Source: Ypsolopha sequella (Eukaryota; Arthropoda; Insecta; Lepidoptera; Ypsolophidae). Taken from it: a stretch of DNA of 64,000 bases. Positions 31,935 to 43,375 of this stretch are shown in pieces. Position numbers and translations under genes: made by a program. The stretch is taken from assembly GCA_934047225.1 (NCBI GenBank), contig OW203986.1, forward strand, positions 10,729,221-10,793,220, given 5' to 3'. Under the pieces are notes generated by a model. That model was not told where the DNA came from, ran no database searches, and saw only the letters and a program-made list of their open reading frames with translations. Within the stretch, counting starts at the first letter, position 1, and each line of letters opens with the position of its first letter.

Positions 31935-33440
31935 TCATGGCTGTTTCTCTGGTGTATCATCATCCATGCCATTCCAAAATCTTTTCATGGCTTTTATCAG
32001 TACTACCGGAACTTTTGTATCGAAAGGCCGCTCAATCCCTTTAGGTTCCTTTACAAATTGGTACTTCAATATTTGACGTAGTGCTTTTCCGAATCTGTTC
32101 CAGGTGATTTTTGGAATCTTTGATACTGTGAAAAGAAAGATTTCAAAAATCAATATTAGAGTGCATTACAAACTAAAACAGACCATCCAAAAACAAATTT
32201 CGCAAAACAACAAAACAAGTATTTACAAGTAAACAAATATTTGAAAAAGTTTTTCGGGCCAGCATTGATTGATTTCAAAAATAAACAAAACTACAGCTGA
32301 ATCTTTACAACTCTTTAGTTTTATAAATGAGCAAAACTACAAATGAATCTTAACTGAAACCCTTTAAAATAACTGTTATAAGCAAAACTACAACTGATTC
32401 TTAAATATTATAAATAATTTACTTGTAAAATTTTTAAAGCGTTCAATTTTTTTGTATAAAACTGCTTCTTAATACTTAAAAATATAAAATTTAAAAGGAA
32501 TGTTTTGGCATTACCATCTAATTCCTGAAAAAATTATTCGGTGCTGGTTTATTCAACTTCAAAAAAGCGGTCTGGTGCAAGTAGAACTTGCGCCCTGAGG
32601 GTTCCGTACCATTTAAATAAGTTATTAGACTTAAATAATTAGAACTAAAATAAGAAACTTGTCATTACCTACAAAATGCATGAAACAAAACTGCAAAATT
32701 ATGTTAGTTGAGTGTTTGAGTACTTAACCCTAGATCTACATGATGAATTGGCATTTTTAGTGTTTCTTGATAAGATACAGATATTACATAATATACAGCG
32801 AGTAATTCAAAATTTTTTGAGATAGACCCCGTAACAAAAATGGTCTAAAACTGACAACTTTGACGGCCTCCTATTCCTGAAAAATTATTTAATTTAATTT
32901 CTAATACAATATTTGATTTTGGGTTAACATTTAACAAGACCTTATAGCCGATTCTGAAGGCTTTAATTTTAGTTTTAGTGCTGTCAAAACTAAATTTTCT
33001 TCATCGCAAAAAAATCCTTAAGTGTTAGACTTAGAAGCTAAATTACTTTGGAAAAATCATGTTTTGACAGCGCTAAAACTAAAGTTAAAGCCTTTAGAAT
33101 CGGCTTTATTATCAAAATTTCATGTCTCTATCTTACCGTCTAACAGCTAGAGACCCGTGATATACGGATGGACAGACAGACGGACAGCAGAGTGACATTA
33201 ATAGGGCTCCAATTTGCCCTTTGGTAACGAAACCCTGACAAGCATTTATAGATCTATATAGATAGATAACAACTTTATAAAAACAAACCATTTGTCATGA
33301 AATATTTAAAGAACAGACAATCCGATGTCCGATGTCTAGCTACATTACAGAGTGAATACTTTTTGGAATGTGTATTTTGTACTTACCGAAAGAACATTAC
33401 AAATACATAATAGCAAAACAAATTTGCTTGCAAAAAACAT
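31935..33440 (-). CDS. Candidate secreted basic peptide, three exons with 10-nt microexon (84 aa)
   Basis: Spliced model: exon 1 33440-33387, exon 2 32524-32515, exon 3 32125-31935. Exon 1 encodes MFFASKFVLLLCICNVLS, a convincing signal peptide, and ends at a consensus GTAAGT donor. Exon 2 is 10 nt (GAATTAGATG) between TTTTTTCAG and GTAATG. Exon 3 follows TTTCTTTTCACAG, a strong acceptor. Phases fit exactly: 54 + 10 + 191 = 255 nt, 84 codons plus stop. Skipping the microexon breaks the long frame. The mature part begins ELDVSKIPKITWNRFGKAL, is Lys/Arg-rich to about residue 70 and ends acidic (MDDDTPEKQP). There are no cysteines after the signal peptide. Function is unknown: the basic amphipathic N-terminal half suggests a secreted, possibly membrane-active peptide, but I recognise no family. 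A repeat fills most of intron 1 (33386-32525). An alternative 5' splice (donor near 33535, acceptor near 33480) could add an upstream in-frame ATG. Neither transcription nor homology could be tested. Confidence 0.5.
32558..33245 (+). repeat. Interspersed repeat (GTCGGACTCGC-head family), diverged copy in intron 1
   Basis: Starts with GCAAGTAGAACTTGCGCCCT and GAGGGTTCCGTACC, ends with GACAGACAGACGGACAGCAG and AACGAAACCCTGA, matching the order of 60815-61115. An internal foldback (32947-32995 against 33059-33107, GACAGCGCTAAAACTAAAG and inverse) is also present. Confidence 0.55.
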
Positions 33441-35588
33441 GTGTGAAAAACAAAACAATACCGTCGGGTTCAAGGCATACTAGTGAGAAAGAATATAGGG
33501 TGGAAATTCTAAGAGGGTACTGTTCGTTAACTTACCATTTTAAACAAGTCTGTGTACTAGTTCTTGACCAACTGAAAATAAATGCGTTGCAGAATACCAC
33601 CGTGAGTGACGCCTGTGCTGAGTTTGGTTTGTCTATGATACAAGAAGACTGCGGTATACGCATTCCCCACACCTGTCCTTGAACTTCAATAAAGTTGGGA
33701 ATTGTGTACGAATTTATGTACTGGTAAAATGTTATTTATATGAACATTTATTTCTTACAGCCACTCTGGTAATTTTAGTTAGGTTTCTGTTGTTTTATAT
33801 GACGCGAAAAGGTGATGCAACGAAATTCTTAAGCATTTCATGATGAAATGACTCTGTGGGTAATAAACCGAGGTCAGATAACTACCTAAATTTGCTTGTA
33901 TAATATTGTCAGTCGACATTTCTTTTCATCCAGGTCGTTACGGCAATGGACGTAATCTCTTGAACTGGCGGTTGCGTGCGTAGACACGGAAATACAGGGG
34001 AATACCTTAAAGACAGACAAGGATTATTGAAAAGCAATTTGAGAGGTTATACTTAGATGTAAACCAATTTTGACTTTAACGGCCATTATCAATACTTATA
34101 AGATAAATTTACTGGTTTTTAAAAGCAACATTTTTCACGACCGTTGAGACTTGAGATATTTAAAACGAAATTATGAAAAAAATCTAAGGAAAGGGCAATC
34201 GATAAAAAGGCAGATCAAGGAGAACCTAGAGAGCACTCAATTCTAGTACCGAGCGATTGAAAGAGCTACTGGAACGCCAAAGAAGATTAGGTGAGAAGGT
34301 TTACGCTTATGAAAAGGCATACTATTTTTTTTAAAAGCTGCTCCGAATTTACTGGGCTATTGAAAATATTACTCACATCACTTTTCCACACAAGTCATTT
34401 AACACAAGAAATTTTCAAAAGACTATTTAGTTAGCAAACAATTCTTGAAAAATCTCCTAGGATGTTAAAAACAAAATTTCAATAGGACTTGGCATTTTAT
34501 CAAAAGAGCCGAATAAAACCCTTTTTTTTGTACCGCACTTGTGCACATCTTCCCATTTATGTTGGGAAAGACTATGCTAGGCGGGGACTATTTTCGATCA
34601 CTGATGCCGATGATCACTGATGATGATTTTGACCAAAGCTTCACTTATTAGGTTTTCCGTCATGAAAAGTATTTACTCAAACCATTAGGTAGCGCAACGT
34701 TAATATTCATTGCGATACTAACAAATATCTATGTAACAATTTAAAACTAGATTGATGTATAATTAATAAAGTCTTATATTATACATATAACATTTTCCTG
34801 TAAGAAGATTATTTTTTAAATACATTTATTCTGAGATCTTTCCAGCTTTTCCAAATTTTATTTATAATTTAGGGCCCATGACAAATATACGTCTGTGTTA
34901 AAGTTCTTTACTGTATTTATCGGTGCACAATTTATCTTTATTCCTTAGGTTTCTCTTGTTAATATCAATTACCTTAGTAAAAAATGTTTATTAAATTTAA
35001 AAAAAACGAATTTTATGGAGATTATTCAATGTTTCTGTTAAAATAGGTGCCTTATCTAAACTTACTCCCTGTATACAAATAAATTGAGCGCAATCACCTC
35101 ATGTTTTTATCAAGTAATAAACAATAAAAATATAAAACCTTAGTTGAAAATTTAATAACCAACAGATTTGTCTAAAATTGTTAAAAACTACTAGAAAGTG
35201 ACTCTGGCATTGATTGTTGAGTTTTCCGTAACTTATTGACAAACTGATTTACAAACTGACTTGATCTGCTTTTGGTATTTTATATTTCTATATTTAATTT
35301 CAGTTTTATAGATCTAGAAGTGATTCTGCAAGTGTACAAGGAGTTTACTCCAATATCTCTTTTTAACTAATCTCATTTACAAAGACCGAGCTTAAAATAA
35401 ATTATAAGCTGTAAAGAAAATTTATAACCCTGAAATTGCGTGTCAGTAGATCTCCTTAAATTGCTAAACGTAATTGTAGGTGCCTTCTTAACGAGAGGCT
35501 GTGTCTTATACCCTTAATATGTTTTAAGTGCTTAATCTCGTTTATTTTCTTGTTTACGCAGTGATTAACAAATATTACGTAATAATAC
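33441..35588. other. Unassigned; includes likely promoter region of the peptide gene
   Basis: No repeat of note except about 50 bases at 35198-35245 that recur inverted at 42715-42765. A short Cys-containing plus-strand frame ends at 33682 just before AATAAA. It overlaps exon 1 in antisense and I do not take it as a gene. Confidence 0.45.
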
Positions 35589-35975
35589 GTCTTTACCTAT
35601 GAAATTGCCAAAATTTTCTTATAGATTCATTAGTTCATTATTCCTGTAATTTAATAGATATTTCAATTATTTGTTTTTTGTTTGAAACTTGATTTCAAGG
35701 TTTCACATCTCCATATTAAATTTTGTTTTTATATTCAGTTTGATTAAAAACAGTTCATCCTAAATGCCATCCATTTCCATGATAAGATTCGTAAACATTT
35801 TGTACAGCTGACATTTTTCAAAAATTTAATTAATGTTCCTGTTGGCCTAGTGATGTCTCATTCATAAACAAAAGAAATAAAAAAATGGATTTGTCATTCC
35901 TGAAAAAATTTTGGTATTGAAAATTGAGTTTCCTTCAAATTCTCTATAGAAAACAGCAATTTCATATGTAAAGAC
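35589..35975. mobile_element. MITE family C, copy 2
   Basis: Collinear with 12496-12913. Ends GTCTTTACCTATGAAATTG and inverse. Several indels distinguish the copies, so both are old. Confidence 0.75.
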
Positions 35976-36135
35976 TTCATATAAAGTAGATGCTTATACA
36001 ATTTTCAGTCCTGTTTTTTTATTGCCAATTATACTGAAGACAAGAAAAAATTGAGAAAATGTATTCAATTTTGTACATTCATGTGACTGTTATGATGGTG
36101 CATTCGATTCGTTTTCGGACTGCGCAAGTATGACC

Positions 36136-36564
36136 TAGGGTTGCCAACCGTACTTTAAAATAAAGTATCTTACGTTATTTTAGGTCCCTTTTGAATACCA
36201 ATAAAGTACGTGAAAATAATTTATTTCAATCTTTACATAAAATTAGACGTAAACTGAAAACAAAAACAGAGCCGTAAAGAAATCCAAGCGAAAATGTATG
36301 ACTTCCTTCATTGTGGATGATATTTTTTTATGTTGTGCGTTTGTGTTTATGCAAATAGCACAAAAAATACAGTTTCACAAAAGGATTTGAGGATGTTAGT
36401 ATGTAGTCTGGCTTTCCTAATTCCTACCGCCCGTGTTATTTTTTTCAAAAAATCTTTGAACTCGCTTGAATAAAAAATATTTTTTTCTAAAGGACCGTAC
36501 TTTTTATTTACCTTCCCTGAAATCAGATATACTTTATTTCTTCTAAAAAAAGTTGGCAACCCTA
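36136..36564. mobile_element. Non-autonomous hAT element, 8-bp target duplication
   Basis: Flanked by GTATGACC at 36128-36135 and 36565-36572. Ends TAGGGTTGCCAAC and GTTGGCAACCCTA; inner arms share AATAAAGTAT. An exact 8-bp duplication is the mark of hAT insertions. Length 429 bp. A 95-codon minus frame across it is not credible as a transposase. Confidence 0.85.
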
Positions 36565-36749
36565 GTATGACCACGTCTCGGAGTTTCGATGCAGGCTTAA
36601 GTGGCTTCCTATTCGTCTTCGCAGGAACGTACACATTATTTTCCTGTTATATAATGTTCTCCATAATCCTGTTTACCCTAATTATTAAAAAAAAAGATTT
36701 TTCCTACGCACTGATCGCAGCAACAGAGCGCTTCGGTTTTGTCATCATA

Positions 36750-37183
36750 TCGATCTGGCGATGCCTGCGCACACCACTCATCGTTTTTCTAAAACATTTA
36801 CAGTCAATGCAGTTCGGCTTTGGAATGAACTTCCGCAAATCCTCAGAAATCTTCCTTCTGTGTCCTCTTTTAGATTTAACCTGAAAAATTATTACCTTTC
36901 ATCTCTCTGACCAGACTGACTATGCTACTTTATTTGTATGTATGTATTTATGTATTTGTGTATGTATTAGTATGTAGTGTATATTAAAATATTAGGCTTG
37001 AAGAAGATTATTTTTCTTTTTGCACAAATATCATTACTTTACTTGTAATTTTTTTTCTTTCTCCACACCATCGGTTGACTGGAAGAAATTTCTTTAAGGA
37101 ATAAGTCCGCCCTTGCCTTTTGTTATTCTGTATTCTGTGTTTTATTTTAATTTTTCTGTGTAATAAATTGTTCATTCATTCAT
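36750..37183 (+). pseudogene. 5'-truncated LINE: ORF2 C-terminus, 3' UTR hairpin, (CATT)n tail
   Basis: The frame with MPAHTTHRFSKTFTVNAVRL, then WNELPQILRNLPSVSSFRFN and LKNYYLSSL-stop is the canonical LINE ORF2 end. The 3' UTR carries ACTGGAAGAAATTTCTTTAA with GGAATAAGTCCGCC, an AATAAAT signal and a CATTCATTCATT tail. Upstream coding is lost or frameshifted. Confidence 0.7.
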
Positions 37184-37184
37184 T

Positions 37185-37351
37185 TGTCGCCGACGTGATA
37201 ACCATTGGGGCCGTAAGGATTTGGAATGGAGACCACGTACGGCAAAGCGCAGCGTAGACCGCCCTCGTGCCCGCTGGACTGACGATTTGAAAGACGTTGC
37301 GGGTGGCGGCTGGATGAGGATGACTGAGGACCGGCAAGAGTGACGTAATAT
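37185..37351 (+). pseudogene. RTE-type LINE ORF2 C-terminus, left part
   Basis: Encodes WRPRTAKRSVDRPRARWTDD then LKDVAGGGWMRMTEDRQE, typical of RTE-clade ends. A TGA stands where Trp is expected. The family's 3' end (GAGGC-TATGTCCAGCAGTGG) continues only after the insertion, at 37792. Confidence 0.65.
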
Positions 37352-37790
37352 TGGGGAGGCCTAATTCTAAATTCTAAATTCGAAGTGGGGGCGATTAATG
37401 GTCCTGCACGGACTCTCCACTACCGTGAGTATTGTGCACTTCTCCCCCGGTCAGTCACCCTAGCCAGCCCAGCTCTTTAAAATAGAGCCTAACGGCATCG
37501 ACATGCTGACACAACTGATTCAGTGAAAGGAAGCTGGAGCTCATCATCATCGCTAACTCTACTTTCGTTCTTATTTCCGCAGTGACGGGGCAGTGGAGAA
37601 GCACGTGCTCCACCGTCTCATCCTCGTTCATGCATCCCCTACATAGCGGGCTATCCGTGGTACCCGTAGTGAAGAGATGTGTATTTAAGTTACAGTGACA
37701 TGTTAGTATACTTACCATGTCTTTCAAGTCAGTCCGGTTTAGTTTTAAAAGGTACCTGGTTAACTTACAGTCTGTCTGGGGTACAGTGTC
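37352..37790 (-). pseudogene. LINE fragment inserted in the RTE tail
   Basis: Minus frame 37727-37455 (90 codons) contains LTCHCNLNTHLF, SPLCRGCMNEDETVEHVLLH and C, the Cys-His C-terminal region of R1/Jockey-like LINEs, ending FKELGWLG. Its 3' end on the minus strand is a GAATTTA-type tail at 37352-37380. GGGGAGGC occurs at both edges and is probably the target duplication. Confidence 0.6.
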
Positions 37791-37791
37791 C

Positions 37792-37840
37792 GGGGAGGCA
37801 TATGTCCAGCAGTGGACGAATACGGGCTGAATGGATGGAT
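37792..37840 (+). repeat. RTE 3' end, right part
   Basis: GGAGGCATATGTCCAGCAGT, then GGACGAATACGGGCTGAATG, followed by GGATGG. This is the common 3' terminus of lepidopteran RTE elements, continuing 37185-37351. Confidence 0.65.
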
Positions 37841-39341
37841 GTGATTATTATAGTAAATTACTGCTGCAGCCAGCAAGTTAGGCATTGATGCGACGAACGC
37901 TCAGAGAAGGACGTAATAATGACGTAAGAAGGACGAACGTAATAATGTAGGCCGAGGCGTAGTCAAGGCACACATACGTGAGTCTATCAATGGCCAATTG
38001 TATATTGCATATACAAACAATTAGTAAAATACGTTTTTAATTTTAGCTATACAAAGAAAGAAAGAAAGAAAATAAATTTTACAAAAACGTTTACAAAAAA
38101 AAAATAACTTATAGCTAATACAGTAGAAAAGGTTACTTAAGTAGGGAGTAATCTATAGATAAAAATAACAACAGGACAAAAGGATGTAGCTCAGCTATGT
38201 GGTTTTCAGCTACCTCCGTTCGTACAAAAAGTTGTTACGTTAAGTATTTATGTAGTAAACGTTTCTACGAGACTACTAGAGTTACACTTACCTCGACGCC
38301 CAGATTCACTGTCTGGTGCTTCATTTAAAATATTTTCGTCGGAGTAAAATTTTTTTGCTTGAGCATATTTTATTTAATAATTATTGTTTCAATAAAATTA
38401 CAATAAAATTCGTCCCTCATTTTTGTTCAGCCAGTAACATTAAAAAACCTCTTTGACATTGAAATTGCTAGTAAGTAAACGTAACAAAACCTTATTCCTT
38501 ATTCAAATACCACGACAGTTATGGATTTTAATAGTGAAATTGCCGGGGTGATAACATTGACAGATATGCTTGATATGGATCTTCACACTAATTTTTCTGG
38601 CCGCTGATGACAATAATATCAGAAAAAAGTGTAGATAGGTTATAGGCGATCCGCAAGTGGCATGTTTGCAATTTATTGCCATTTTCTTATTTGCCAACTT
38701 GAACTCAGTATTGACGGACGATGATGATAGATGGACGTAGCACGGGAAAACGCACAGCAAAATATATGTCTTGTCTTTTTTTTGCTCGCGATAATTATGT
38801 CTTCCACGTGTCAATGTGGCATTGCAATACTACGTAATTGACTAAAGTAATTTATGTTGTGTGCCGTTTTTAAAGTTCGAACCTTGTGTAGGTAACCTAT
38901 CTACACTTTCTTTTAATATCATTGGCTGATGGCTTGTTTTTCGAAACTACTAGAATTTCAATTTATCTCTAACATTAATTATTAGATTTAAATTTAGCTA
39001 ATATTAGATTTAGCTTTTAATTACTATCATATTACGCCTTTGTTTGAGAAAAAATAATTAACTTTAACTGTTGTGCCTTTTTCAAAATGAAATGTAGCAA
39101 TTTACTATAAAATATATATATTTATTTTATATTTTAAGTCTTCGCTTTACCATAAAAAATATTTTGCGGAAACGGGGCAAAGTGTAACACCAGATGTTTT
39201 TGTACAGTACTACCCACCAATATTGTTCTAATAGATGACGCAAGTGCATCAAACTCTATGAAAACCAAGCATGTCACCTTTTTCAGTGAACATTTTAAAA
39301 TTTGGTTTGAATTTAGAACGAATTTGTAAGACTTAAGGGGG
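37841..39341. other. Unassigned sequence
   Basis: Contains a GAAA microsatellite at 38057-38072. A 103-codon minus frame at 38503-38814 has no recognisable motif and no splice support. Confidence 0.45.
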
Positions 39342-40662
39342 ATCCGGTCACCTAGGGCCACATTCCTTAAACGGCCTATGGCACACCGAGCGTTTGCCTT
39401 TGTCTCTTTATTTTTCTTTATGTGTAAAGAGTAATTAACCAAACTTTTCTCAAATAATAAACTATCGTGTATAAACGCTCCAGTTACCAATGAACTTTAT
39501 TTTAGTAAATGAATCATCATATCAAATCACTTGTTTATAAAAAAGTAGGGAAAAAGAGATAAAAATTACTCGAAAAGAGGTAACTTTGCGAATTTATTCT
39601 ATTAAGCCAACTTTATCAACTCCTGTTTTCATCGTGTATACAGCTGTCTAGTATATATATACCCAATAATATTTCCCTAGATTATGATTCAATTGTTTAC
39701 TACTTCAAACAAGGGTTATAAAAACGTGTTTGTGTGTGTAAAAATCTCGGTGCGCTTTTAAGACATAAGAGTCAAAGTTGTAGGAGTCAATATATGTGAA
39801 GGAAGAGCATTGCTCTCCCTTTTGGCACGCTTTTTTGGCACGTGTAGTACATATACTTGCGTCATCATCTATTTAGATCTATGTCTGTGGTAGTGCATGC
39901 GCGTTGGAATCTATGCCACTATTCGGCATTTTTGGCAAAGGTCGAATTTCCATATCTGGGGACACGGCAGTGACCCCGCCAAGTCTCGCAAAAAAAAAAT
40001 GCGAAACGGCCGAACCATCCTTTTCTCGAAGCAACTCACGGCACTTCTCATAACTTTTTACGGTGAAAGGATTGCGATGCGAGACTTGACATTTTTGTAC
40101 ATTTCATGTTTTTGATGGGATTCGTATTTTCGCTTCCTATACAATCCATGACATATTGTTCTCTTCCGGCCGCCTATAGACAGCCAAAACTCCGTGCATA
40201 ATTGCTTCCGGTTCCGATTTTTTGCACATGTTCTAAAATTACTTTTACTTTTATTTTCTAAGAACTACTTTTTCAATTTATAACTCGGCTCGTTTATTTT
40301 AAATACGAAAAATTGCGAAAATTTGTTTGCTCATTATAAACTTATTATTTATTTGATTGTATCTTGAATATTTTACCTAAATACAATAATTATTTAATAA
40401 AGTAGTTTTAATAAATTATCCAAAAAACACATGAAAATTATGATATGAATAAAGATCATATTTTGCTATTTTAAGCTTTATATATATTTACGTATGAAAC
40501 AAACATAAAAAAACAATAAAAAAAAATATTTTAGATATATTTCGGCCCTTGGTATGGGGCCGCTATTTCAACGGAGGTAGTAATGGAAAAATGGAGTCCG
40601 TAAAAAACGGAGGTTCGAAAACTGGACATTCAGGGAATTGGACCTAGGTGACCGAACCGATT
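39342..40662. repeat. Pair of inverted repeats 1.3 kb apart
   Basis: CCGGTCACCTAGGGCCACAT at 39350 and the near-inverse of GGACCTAGGTGACCGAACCG at 40649. They may be the ends of an unidentified transposon. Two short frames inside have no recognisable domain. A fragment near 39850-39890 (TACTTGCGTCATCATCTATT) looks like a dispersed lepidopteran repeat. Confidence 0.35.
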
Positions 40663-40699
40663 GTTTAGGGTCCGTTGAAAAAAGCGTTTTACAACCTGT

Positions 40700-40796
40700 C
40701 ACATTATGCCAAATTTATATGTACTAACTGTGTCAATTTAAATTGTAAATTGTAATCTTAGGATTAAATAAAAATATTTGATTTGATTTGAAGCTT
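40700..40796 (+). repeat. Possible LINE 3' tail (GATTT)n
   Basis: AGGATTAAATAAAAATATTT followed by GATTTGATTTGA, a typical LINE tail. No coding portion seen. Confidence 0.4.
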
Positions 40797-40823
40797 CCAT
40801 GCTAATTCAACGATTTTTTAGAT

Positions 40824-41023
40824 GTCATCGGCACATCGTGGAATTGGGCATATCATATTTCTATGAAAACTAGGGAGTTCGCCTCGCTTCGCTCGGCTCC
40901 CATAATTTATTTACATGTAACCCTAACACGCTGCTCGCTCCGCTCGTCATCACACCTATATTTTGACTTTTGGTGAAAGATTTTCGATTTAATATTTTAC
41001 GATCTGCCCACGAAAGAGACAAA
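40824..41023. mobile_element. MITE family E copy
   Basis: CGGCACATCGTGGAATTGGG at the left, TTTACGATCTGCCCACGAA at the right, with the interior blocks GCCTCGCTTCGCTCGG and TTTACATGTAACCCTAACAC shared with 45605-45745 and 63824-64000. Confidence 0.65.
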
Positions 41024-41265
41024 CATTTTTCAATAGTTAAAAATAGAGCTTAAATTTTAGCTGGTCCCGCTTTACGAAACAGGAACCTTTTTTTTTTTTA
41101 ATGAGACAGTGTTGTCGTTTTTGTTGTAATTCTGGACTAAAACAAACTTAATGTCACCCATAGACAAAATATCATACCATAGACAAATGGGGTATTTTCT
41201 CTATGCTAGTACCATTTTTATTTGTTTACACCTCAGAATATTCTAAGGTTTACACTAAGAAATAG

Positions 41266-42310
41266 CTAGGAGCATAAACATAAGACATTGGTTATGTGTA
41301 TATGACTTATAATTTTAAATCAATACTGTGATATGACAGACTTTTTGTAAAAGGTTGTTTGGTAAAAGTCAGTTTATCAGTATCTTTTACCTACAAAACA
41401 TACCATCTCAACACCAACAGTCCCAGTAAATCTATTGGTAAAAGTCTGAAAGTAGATGGATACAACAAAACTTCGCATAGCCCAATACAATTTAATCACA
41501 ATAAGGCATATTAAGAGGCTCCACTATGCTAAACATCAGTTTTGCAGTGGCTTCGGTTCCGTCAATGCAGATGGTAAAAAATATGGCGTTATTTTTGTCT
41601 CAACACAATTATTATTTACACTTTATAAATAAACACACTATCAATCTTTTTAAATCCTAATAATTTTAAAAAGGCACGAATTTCACGGAAAAAACGATTA
41701 AGTTCTCATATTGCAAACCCGATAGAAACCAAACCAACACACACAGATACTTCCTAAATAAATGTGGTCGCGATTTCAAAATACCTGAAATTTTGCGTGT
41801 GCGGCATCTGGTTAGAGCAGGAGAGACAGTTAAAACACAAAAGCGTTAGAGCAGGACTGAACTTTAGCATTGTGCAGCCCCTTAAACCAATATACTGTGA
41901 CAATCTGTTCAAGGACTCGGAACCGTCTAGCTGCTAGGTTGCTACAATCGGTTAGCTCACAAACGGAGTAAAGGCGCTTGATTTATCATGTGAACGCTCA
42001 CTTTACATCTTCATTTGTCCATTGCAATATAGTACTGAAGTAAAGGAGATTAGAGTCATCGATAGAACTATATTACCATCATACCATGTAGGTATGTAGA
42101 CGCTTATACTGCACATACATGAATTGACAAAGCTAGATAATGTTGCCTGTTTCCTCTGGTTAACAAGAAACGATGTATATGTTTCTGTTAAAATTTATTT
42201 ATCTGTATTTATAATTATGTATTAATTATTTATGTTGAAACTTAGAAATTATTTAGTGGACTTCGTACACATTCTACGGGTCTCGAGAACGTAGAATTAA
42301 TCTAGTTAGA
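41266..42310. repeat. Dispersed repeat, copy 2, split by a MITE
   Basis: Aligns with 3231-3880 on both sides of the insertion at 41515-41881. Point differences between copies suggest moderate age. Confidence 0.75.
41515..41881. mobile_element. piggyBac-type MITE, 367 bp, TTAA duplication
   Basis: Flanked by TTAA (41511-41514 and 41882-41885); the empty site exists at about 3455 in copy 1 of the host repeat. Imperfect 31-bp ends: GAGGCTCCACTATGCTAAAC against the inverse of the right end, GGGGCTGCACAATGCTAAAG. No coding. Confidence 0.85.
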
Positions 42311-42319
42311 CACTCATAT

Positions 42320-42713
42320 AATAGTAGTTTATGCTACAAGGGCGAAAAGAAATAAAATACGAGGACGAATTAAAACACGAGCGTAGCGAGTGTTTTAAAC
42401 GTAACCGAGTAATTTACTGCTCTTACGCCCGTGTATCATACTACGTTTTTCAATGCATAGTGTGAGGAAATAAAACAAATATAATCTTGTGAACTTTAAA
42501 TTATGATTGGCTCAAAAGGACTGTATCCAGAGCCGTTAAATAGTGGTAAAAAAAGTATAACATTTATGGTACACAGGAAAGGCTGCAGGTCAGCCAACCA
42601 TTGTAAATAAATTAAAAAAAATTATAATAATAAAGCCCTAGGGCAAAATAATCGACTTTCTGTTCAGTTTTGATGCATAAAAAGTGGGCCTTTACGAGCA
42701 CTTGCATTGAAAA
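42320..42713. mobile_element. MITE family F, copy 1 (two abutting foldbacks)
   Basis: Near-identical order to 46151-46546. The first part (to about 42445) holds a hairpin AAAACACGAGCGTAGCGAGT-GTTTT and ends CGCCCGTGTATCATACTACG. The second part begins TTTTTCAATGCATAGTG and ends with the inverse TGCATTGAAAAA. A partial copy of its right end is at 45284-45370. Confidence 0.75.
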
Positions 42714-42769
42714 ATAAGTTACGGAAAACTCAACAATCAATGCCAGAGTCACTTCCTAACAGTTTTAGA

Positions 42770-43261
42770 TGAAATTATTAAAATATTCTAAGATGTTTAG
42801 TAGGAGTTATTGGTCACTTATTTTAAATTCATATTTCAAGGCTTTTGGACGGGATAATTAGTCATTTATTTTTAATACAAATTTTAAGGCAAGGAAGGCC
42901 CTTTAACACTCGAAAAACATGAAATTTAGAGGTAACTCCGTAATTTCACGGCTTTAACAATTCACCTGCGAGATAGATATAGATATAACATATTAATTCA
43001 ATAGCACTAGTTGCTTGTGTAACGTCTTTATGGTCATCAGACCATAAGTCTTGATAGCAAGGGACATGTGCGCGGCACTTAAACTGTTAAGGGGTAGATT
43101 TATATGGGCTACGTGGATGTGCACTCAATAAATTTTAGACATGACTGCTCCTGAGACGTACTGCTACTGCGATATTGAAACTGGTATATTGAAAATATTT
43201 TAGTCTACTTAATAGCTAGGAGTTTTTAAGTGGAATTTTCGACGAATCAGTCTAACTAAAT
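42770..43261. other. Unassigned sequence
   Basis: Nothing recognised. Confidence 0.5.
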
Positions 43262-43375
43262 TCAATTTAAAATCCTTTATTGCACACAAGAATAAAACGT
43301 ATTATAAGTATCAGTAATCCTAGAGGCGAGCTTATCTCTAAAAGAGATTTCTACCAGCCAACTCTTGGGTAGCAT
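43262..43375 (-). repeat. LINE 3' UTR with conserved hairpin
   Basis: The minus strand reads CTGGTAGAAATCTCTTTTAG, AGATAAGCTCGCC, then TGTGCAATAAAGG. Stem ATCTC/GAGAT. Confidence 0.6.

Noticed and set aside
32511..32527. Dismissing the 10-nt microexon as chance
   Set aside because: AG-10nt-GT occurs by chance fairly often, but here it is exactly what restores frame between a signal-peptide exon and a strong terminal exon. Kept, with only moderate confidence.
33368..33682. Plus-strand 104-codon frame ending in a Cys-containing tail just before AATAAA
   Set aside because: It lies antisense to the signal-peptide exon and contains its reverse donor. The possible acceptor before its last 29 codons has a poor pyrimidine tract. 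The minus-strand model explains the splice signals better.
36347..36634. 95-codon minus frame, possibly a transposase piece
   Set aside because: Crosses the border of the hAT element and its target duplication; no hAT motif.
38503..38814. 103-codon minus frame with a hydrophobic stretch
   Set aside because: No domain, no splice or start context, no second copy. Expected by chance in AT-rich DNA of this length.
39134..39490. 118-codon minus frame
   Set aside because: No recognisable motif, AT-rich composition like its surroundings, and overlaps an inverted-repeat end.
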